DNA from: JBJXFK01 sp046155505
GTDB taxonomy: Bacteria; Planctomycetota; Phycisphaerae; UBA1845; Fen-1342
Assembly: GCA_046155505.1 (NCBI GenBank)
Contig: JBJXFK010000045.1
Coordinates: 1 to 9,674 of the forward strand
Length of the DNA stretch: 9,674 bases
Direction of reading: 5' to 3'
Within the stretch, counting starts at the first letter, position 1. Each line of letters begins with the position of its first letter. Of the stretch, positions 6,031 through 9,674 are shown one piece after another. The notes beneath the pieces were generated by a model, which saw only the letters and a list, made by a program, of their open reading frames with translations, was not told where the DNA came from and did not search any database. The translations under genes and the position numbers were made by a program.

Positions 6031-7869
6031 ATGCAAGCATCGTCGTATCGACGCCACAGCGGCGTCATCGCCGCTATTTTGCCCGCCGTCGTGCTCTCGC
6101 TCCTGGGCCTTACGGCGTGGGGCACGTTGCCGACCACGATCGAGGATTTCGTCCAGCCCGGCACGCAGCCCAACACGCTGTTCAACAATTTGCAGGAAGC
6201 TCAGGTCTGCCGAATCTGTCACGGCGACTTCGAGTATGAACACGCGCCGTACGATCGCTGGGCCGGCAGCATGATGGCCCAGGCCGCGCGCGATCCGATT
6301 TTCCACGCGTGCCTCGCCATCGCCAATCAGGACGCGGCCAAGTCCGGCGATCTCTGTCTGCGCTGTCACGCGCCAGTTGCATGGCTCGAAGGCCGCAGCA
6401 TTCCGACCAACGGTGCGGGACTGATCGACAAGGATTTCGACGGCGTGTCGTGTCATTTCTGCCATCGCCTCGTCGATCCAATCTATGACGCCGTCAATAA
6501 CCCGGTCGAAGACGCCGTCGTTCTCAGCGAGCTGACCACCGCCATCCCGACCAATCCGCACACCGGACAGTACATCGTCGACAAATTCGACCTGCGCCGC
6601 GGCCCGTTCGAGCTCGATCCGAACTTCTCGCTGCACCCGTGGGCGCAGTCGCCGTATCACCGCGAAGCGTTGCTGTGCGCCAACTGCCACGACGTTAGTA
6701 ACCCCGTGTTCGTCAAACAGCCCGACGGCACCTACATCCCCGGCGACCTGAACGCGCAGCACCCGACGCACAACAAGTTCGACGAATTCCCCATCGAGCG
6801 CACCTACAGCGAGTGGTCGATGAGCGCATTCGCTGCGGGCGCGATCGAGATGGGTGGACGCTTCGGCGGAAACATCACCGCCGTCAGCACTTGCCAGGAT
6901 TGCCACATGCCCAAGACTACCGGCGTCGCCTGCGCGCCGGGCCTGGGCGGCATCGAACGCACCGACCTGCCGCAGCACAACTTCAACGGCGCGAACACCT
7001 GGGTGATCGACGCCGTTCGCACGCTCTATCCCGACAACGACACCGGACTCGACAACCAGATCGCCGATGGGGCCAAGGCGCGCGTGCTCGACATGCTCGA
7101 CAAGGCGTCGGACATGGAGCTGGGACAATTCGGCTCGAATGTTCGCGTCCGCGTGATCAATCAGACCGGGCACAAGCTTCCCACCGGTTATCCCGAAGGC
7201 CGACGCATGTGGGTCAATGTGAAATTTTTCAACTCGGCCGATCAAATGATCGAAGAGCGCGGCGCGTATGACACCGCGACGGCCGTGCTCACCGCGGCCG
7301 GTACCAAGGTTTATGAAGGCAAGCTCGGCATCGCACCGCCGATGGACACCATCGCCGGCCTGCCGCTGGGCGAGTCGTTCCACTTTGTGCTCAACAACAG
7401 TTGGGTTTCGGACAATCGCATTCCGCCACGCGGCTTCACCAACGCCGCGTTCGCGTCAATTCAGGCTGCTCCGGTGAACTATGCGTATGCTGACGGTCAG
7501 TTCTGGGACGACACGATGTATCGCTTGCCGGTCGGCGCGGCGCGGGCCGAGGTGAAGGTCTACTTCCAGACCACGAGCAAGGAGTACATCGAGTTCCTGC
7601 GTGACAACAACTACACCAACAATGCCGGCCAGACGGCGTATGACATGTGGCTGCTGCACGGCAAGAGCGCACCCGCGCTGATGGACTCGGCATCGATCAC
7701 GCTCGAACTGCCGGGCGATCTGGACAACGACGGCGACGTCGATTTGACCGATCTCGCCATCCTGCTGGCCAACTTCGGCGGCGGAGCGGGCGGCGATGTG
7801 GACGGCAACGGCGTGACGGACCTTTCCGATCTGGCGACGCTGCTGGCGTATTTTGGCACGGTGCTTTGA
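6031..7869 (+). CDS. Secreted pentahaem cytochrome c with C-terminal dockerin repeats
   Basis: The product has 612 residues. A Sec-type signal peptide covers about 1-30 (RRH, then a hydrophobic stretch from 12 to 29), as needed for haem attachment outside the cytoplasm. Five CxxCH motifs bind c-type haem: CRICH (60-64), CLRCH (109-113), CHFCH (141-145), CANCH (216-220) and CQDCH (288-292). The uneven spacing resembles the cytochrome c554-like multihaem proteins, so an electron-transfer role outside the inner membrane is likely. From about 365 a beta-rich domain begins, with the conserved-looking QTGHKLPTGYPEGRRMW (378-394). The C-terminus (562-612) has two dockerin/EF-hand-type repeats, GDLDNDGDVDLTDLAILLANFG and a second from 588, which bind calcium and may dock the protein to a partner. 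The start at 6031 is fixed by the ribosome binding site and the signal peptide. The substrate or redox partner is not shown. Confidence 0.93.
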   Translation: MQASSYRRHSGVIAAILPAVVLSLLGLTAWGTLPTTIEDFVQPGTQPNTLFNNLQEAQVCRICHGDFEYEHAPYDRWAGSMMAQAARDPIFHACLAIANQDAAKSGDLCLRCHAPVAWLEGRSIPTNGAGLIDKDFDGVSCHFCHRLVDPIYDAVNNPVEDAVVLSELTTAIPTNPHTGQYIVDKFDLRRGPFELDPNFSLHPWAQSPYHREALLCANCHDVSNPVFVKQPDGTYIPGDLNAQHPTHNKFDEFPIERTYSEWSMSAFAAGAIEMGGRFGGNITAVSTCQDCHMPKTTGVACAPGLGGIERTDLPQHNFNGANTWVIDAVRTLYPDNDTGLDNQIADGAKARVLDMLDKASDMELGQFGSNVRVRVINQTGHKLPTGYPEGRRMWVNVKFFNSADQMIEERGAYDTATAVLTAAGTKVYEGKLGIAPPMDTIAGLPLGESFHFVLNNSWVSDNRIPPRGFTNAAFASIQAAPVNYAYADGQFWDDTMYRLPVGAARAEVKVYFQTTSKEYIEFLRDNNYTNNAGQTAYDMWLLHGKSAPALMDSASITLELPGDLDNDGDVDLTDLAILLANFGGGAGGDVDGNGVTDLSDLATLLAYFGTVL

Positions 7870-7894
7870 TCGCGGTCGTCTTCGCGAAGTGAAA

Positions 7895-7933
7895 CGACGC
7901 CGGCGTTCATCAACCCGATGAACGCCGGCGTCG
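7895..7933. terminator. Strong bidirectional hairpin between convergent genes
   Basis: A perfect 17-bp stem (7895-7911 with 7917-7933) closes the five-base loop AACCC. It begins 26 bases after the cytochrome stop and lies 26 bases beyond the stop of the minus-strand gene at 7959. Short T-runs follow on both sides (CTGTTTG on plus, TTTC on minus). Its position and stability fit a shared terminator for the two converging transcripts. Confidence 0.7.
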
Positions 7934-7958
7934 CTGTTTGCGCTCGCAACCGCGCGCG

Positions 7959-8753
7959 TCAGCCGCCGATCGCCTCATCGCTCGTCTCGGTCACGCCGAT
8001 CGGCTTGATCTTCATCACTTCCGCCGCGAATTCGCAAAACGCGCCTGGCAGATAGTTCAGCGGTCGGAAGCCGAAGCGATGATCAATTTCACGCATCAGC
8101 GCGTGCAGTTCCTCGGGCAAGTGTACGCCGCGCGTTCGCCGCGAAAAGTAGCTCTCATGCGTCGGCGTACACGTCTCAGCCGGATCGAGGCTGAAAAAAT
8201 ACCGACACGCCAGCGGCCGCACGCGATAGATGCGACAGCAGCCGGTCGCCGTATCGAGAAACCCGCATGGCCGGCTTTGCAGGTTGTATTCCATGTGCGC
8301 CTCGGCGATGCGCGGGTCGCGGGCAGTGGGCATCGCCTCGCCCGGCTGGGCCTTGCCGGCCAGGATCTGCATGAACGAAAACGCCGACTCGCGGTGGTAC
8401 TCAAACAGTTGCTTGGCATCTGGCCACGAACGCACATGGTGATAAATGTGAACGATCTCGGGCGTGGTCATGCCGCGCACGAGATCGATGCAGCAGTTCG
8501 AGCAACCCTTGGCGCATTTGACCTCTTTGCCGAGCGGGTCAAAGCCGAGCACGCCGTCGATCAGGCGATCATATGCATCGAGCGCCGCCTGGAAGTGCTC
8601 GAAGAACGCGCGTGACAGCTTGCCGGTCTTGCGAAAATGCGGCAACTCGGGCATGTCGCGCACGGTTTCCAGCTCGCGGCGAATCTCGGCAACCAGCGCG
8701 ACATAGAACGGCTCATTGGCCGCCATGTCGTCGGGCATGATCGGAAGTTCCAT
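7959..8753 (-). CDS. YkgJ-type cysteine-cluster (CxxxCxxCC) protein
   Basis: The product has 264 residues and is probably cytoplasmic: no signal peptide or membrane segment is seen. Its signature is CAKGCSNCC (Cys80, 84, 87, 88), followed by CGF (163), GCCRIY (172-173), RPLACR (183) and a Cys at 195. This is the pattern of the YkgJ / UPF0153 family (Pfam CxxCxxCC), whose members are predicted to hold zinc or an iron-sulfur cluster; their biochemical role is largely unknown. The RVRPLACRYF motif is typical of the family. Residues 1-75 are an extra helical N-terminal region. The ATG at 8753 has GAGGG seven bases upstream on the minus strand, which supports it over the internal Met at residue 6. 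It converges on the cytochrome gene. The gene upstream on the same strand ends 120 bases away with a hairpin between, so they are probably separate transcripts. Confidence 0.9.
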   Translation of the reverse strand: MELPIMPDDMAANEPFYVALVAEIRRELETVRDMPELPHFRKTGKLSRAFFEHFQAALDAYDRLIDGVLGFDPLGKEVKCAKGCSNCCIDLVRGMTTPEIVHIYHHVRSWPDAKQLFEYHRESAFSFMQILAGKAQPGEAMPTARDPRIAEAHMEYNLQSRPCGFLDTATGCCRIYRVRPLACRYFFSLDPAETCTPTHESYFSRRTRGVHLPEELHALMREIDHRFGFRPLNYLPGAFCEFAAEVMKIKPIGVTETSDEAIGG

Positions 8754-8822
8754 CGCATCGCCCTCGCGGTTCGCAAGTTGGCAAACCTAGTTGGCGCGCC
8801 GAACGGCTGTTCGCGTAGAAGA

Positions 8823-8840
8823 ACCGCGGAGGGCCGCGGT
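8823..8840 (-). terminator. Probable intrinsic terminator, minus strand
   Basis: ACCGCGG (8823-8829) and CCGCGGT (8834-8840) form a perfect 7-bp stem with a four-base loop. Read on the minus strand it is followed by TCTTCT. It lies 33 bases after the stop codon of the alanine-rich protein gene, so it probably ends that transcript before the cysteine-cluster gene. Confidence 0.5.
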
Positions 8841-8873
8841 GCTCCATCGTGTTCGACGCGAACGAGGCCCGCA

Positions 8874-9674
8874 TCAGCCGCCGCTGGGTGCGTCGGCGGG
8901 CGGTGTTTGCGGCTCGCCGTCGGCGGGCTGGCTGTCGGTCGGCGGCGGGGCCTCGCCTGCGACCGCGATCTTGAGCGCATTCAACTCACGCGAAACAAAC
9001 GGCGACTGCTCGCGGCTGCTCACAGCCTTCGTCAAATTGTCGATCGCGCCGGCCATAAACTGGCTCTCGGCACCCTTGTCGAGCATCGCCATCTTGTACA
9101 GCACGCAACCGAGCGTCGCCTGCTGAATCCACGTCGTCGGCTTGCCCGCGGTCGCCAGCGGTTCGAGTTGCTGCCGCGCGTCGCCGAGCGCCTGCACCGC
9201 CTCATTGAAGCCGGCGTCGATCGCCGTCTGGAGCGATTCCTTGTCGTATGTCGCGCCCTTCACGATCTGCGTGATCTGTTCCAACGTCTCGCGATACGCT
9301 TTCAGCGAGGTCACGCGATCGGCCAGGATCGCACCCACCAGCGCCTTCGACTCAGCCGCGAGCGCCGTGTGCTGCAACTCGACCAAATCGTCGCCCAGAA
9401 TCATCGTCAGCCGCGGGTTCTTGCGCTGCGGGTCGAATTCGCCCTGATCCTTACGAGCCGGATCGCGCAACTGCTGCACCGACGATCCCGCCGCCGCAAA
9501 CTGCGACCCAGCGTCGCGCGCCGCGGCGAGGGCACGATCTTCGATCTCGGCGGCGGCCTTGCTCAGCTCTTCTGCACGGGCACGTGCCTTGTCCAGTGTG
9601 TCGAACACTTCCTTCACACGCACGTCGCGGGCGGCGGCTTCTTTCTTGCTGTCGGCGGCGTAGTCGCGCGTGTT
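8874..9674 (-). CDS. Alanine-rich helical protein, 5'-partial
   Basis: I do not recognise a family. The frame is open to the window edge for 266 codons. A GTG at 9623 is a possible start, but the 17 codons upstream of it (charged, Ala/Lys/Asp-rich) continue the same composition and no ribosome binding site is evident, so the true start is probably outside. The visible part is mostly amphipathic helix rich in Ala, Glu, Lys and Gln. It includes a coiled-coil-like stretch near its beginning and alternating helices that could form TPR-like or bundled repeats. The last 30 residues are Pro/Ala/Asp/Gly-rich and disordered (APPPTDSQ onwards). No catalytic motif is seen. Planctomycete genomes encode many envelope proteins of this kind, but the missing N-terminus prevents any statement on export. 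A 7-bp hairpin follows its stop. Confidence 0.75.
   Translation of the reverse strand, partial: NTRDYAADSKKEAAARDVRVKEVFDTLDKARARAEELSKAAAEIEDRALAAARDAGSQFAAAGSSVQQLRDPARKDQGEFDPQRKNPRLTMILGDDLVELQHTALAAESKALVGAILADRVTSLKAYRETLEQITQIVKGATYDKESLQTAIDAGFNEAVQALGDARQQLEPLATAGKPTTWIQQATLGCVLYKMAMLDKGAESQFMAGAIDNLTKAVSSREQSPFVSRELNALKIAVAGEAPPPTDSQPADGEPQTPPADAPSGG

Noticed and set aside
6031..6120. Tat signal peptide in the cytochrome (YRRHSG)
   Set aside because: The twin Arg lacks the rest of the S-R-R-x-F-L-K consensus; haem is attached after Sec export in c-type cytochromes.
6007..7383. 458-codon open frame on the minus strand opposite the cytochrome
   Set aside because: The plus strand encodes five haem motifs and dockerin repeats in this stretch; the antisense product is compositionally biased and has no motif.
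7885..7897. 13-base match CGAAGTGAAACGA shared with 799-811
   Set aside because: The match is short, not extended on either side beyond a few bases, and has no evident role; chance cannot be excluded.

Overview
The window looks like chromosomal DNA from a GC-rich planctomycete, probably of the Phycisphaerae type. This is inferred from three things: a secreted multihaem cytochrome ending in two dockerin-type calcium-binding repeats, a stand-alone EF-G paralogue with features of the recycling (EFG2-like) class, and intergenic DNA full of palindromic repeats. No tRNA, rRNA, CRISPR array, transposase or phage gene was seen.

Layout, left to right: (1) a four-helix membrane protein on +, probably cut at its 5' end by the window edge; (2) about 400 bp without a gene, holding a tandem 14-bp repeat and three stem-loops, one of them a good intrinsic terminator for the minus strand; (3) a 97-aa coiled-coil protein on -; (4) a 462-bp divergent intergenic region with a perfect 25-bp inverted repeat and a good sigma70-type promoter; (5) elongation factor G on +; (6) a 174-bp convergent gap made almost wholly of palindromic 35-bp repeats; (7) a VWA-domain lipoprotein on -; (8) a 364-bp divergent promoter region; (9) a secreted pentahaem cytochrome c with a dockerin tail on +; (10) a long hairpin at the convergent junction; (11) a YkgJ-type cysteine-cluster protein on -; (12) the 3' part of an alanine-rich helical protein on -.

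The strands alternate, so most genes are single transcription units and no multi-gene pathway can be read from the window. The VWA lipoprotein and the pentahaem cytochrome are divergently transcribed, and both are exported to the cell envelope. Whether they work together is not shown by the sequence. Every convergent junction carries at least one strong hairpin, fitting bidirectional termination or a preferred landing place for palindromic repeat elements.

No clearly new multi-gene system was found. The observations most worth a second look are the palindromic repeat elements (1667-1730 and 3921-4070), the cytochrome-dockerin fusion, the palindrome inside the cytochrome promoter, and the EFG2-like character of the EF-G.
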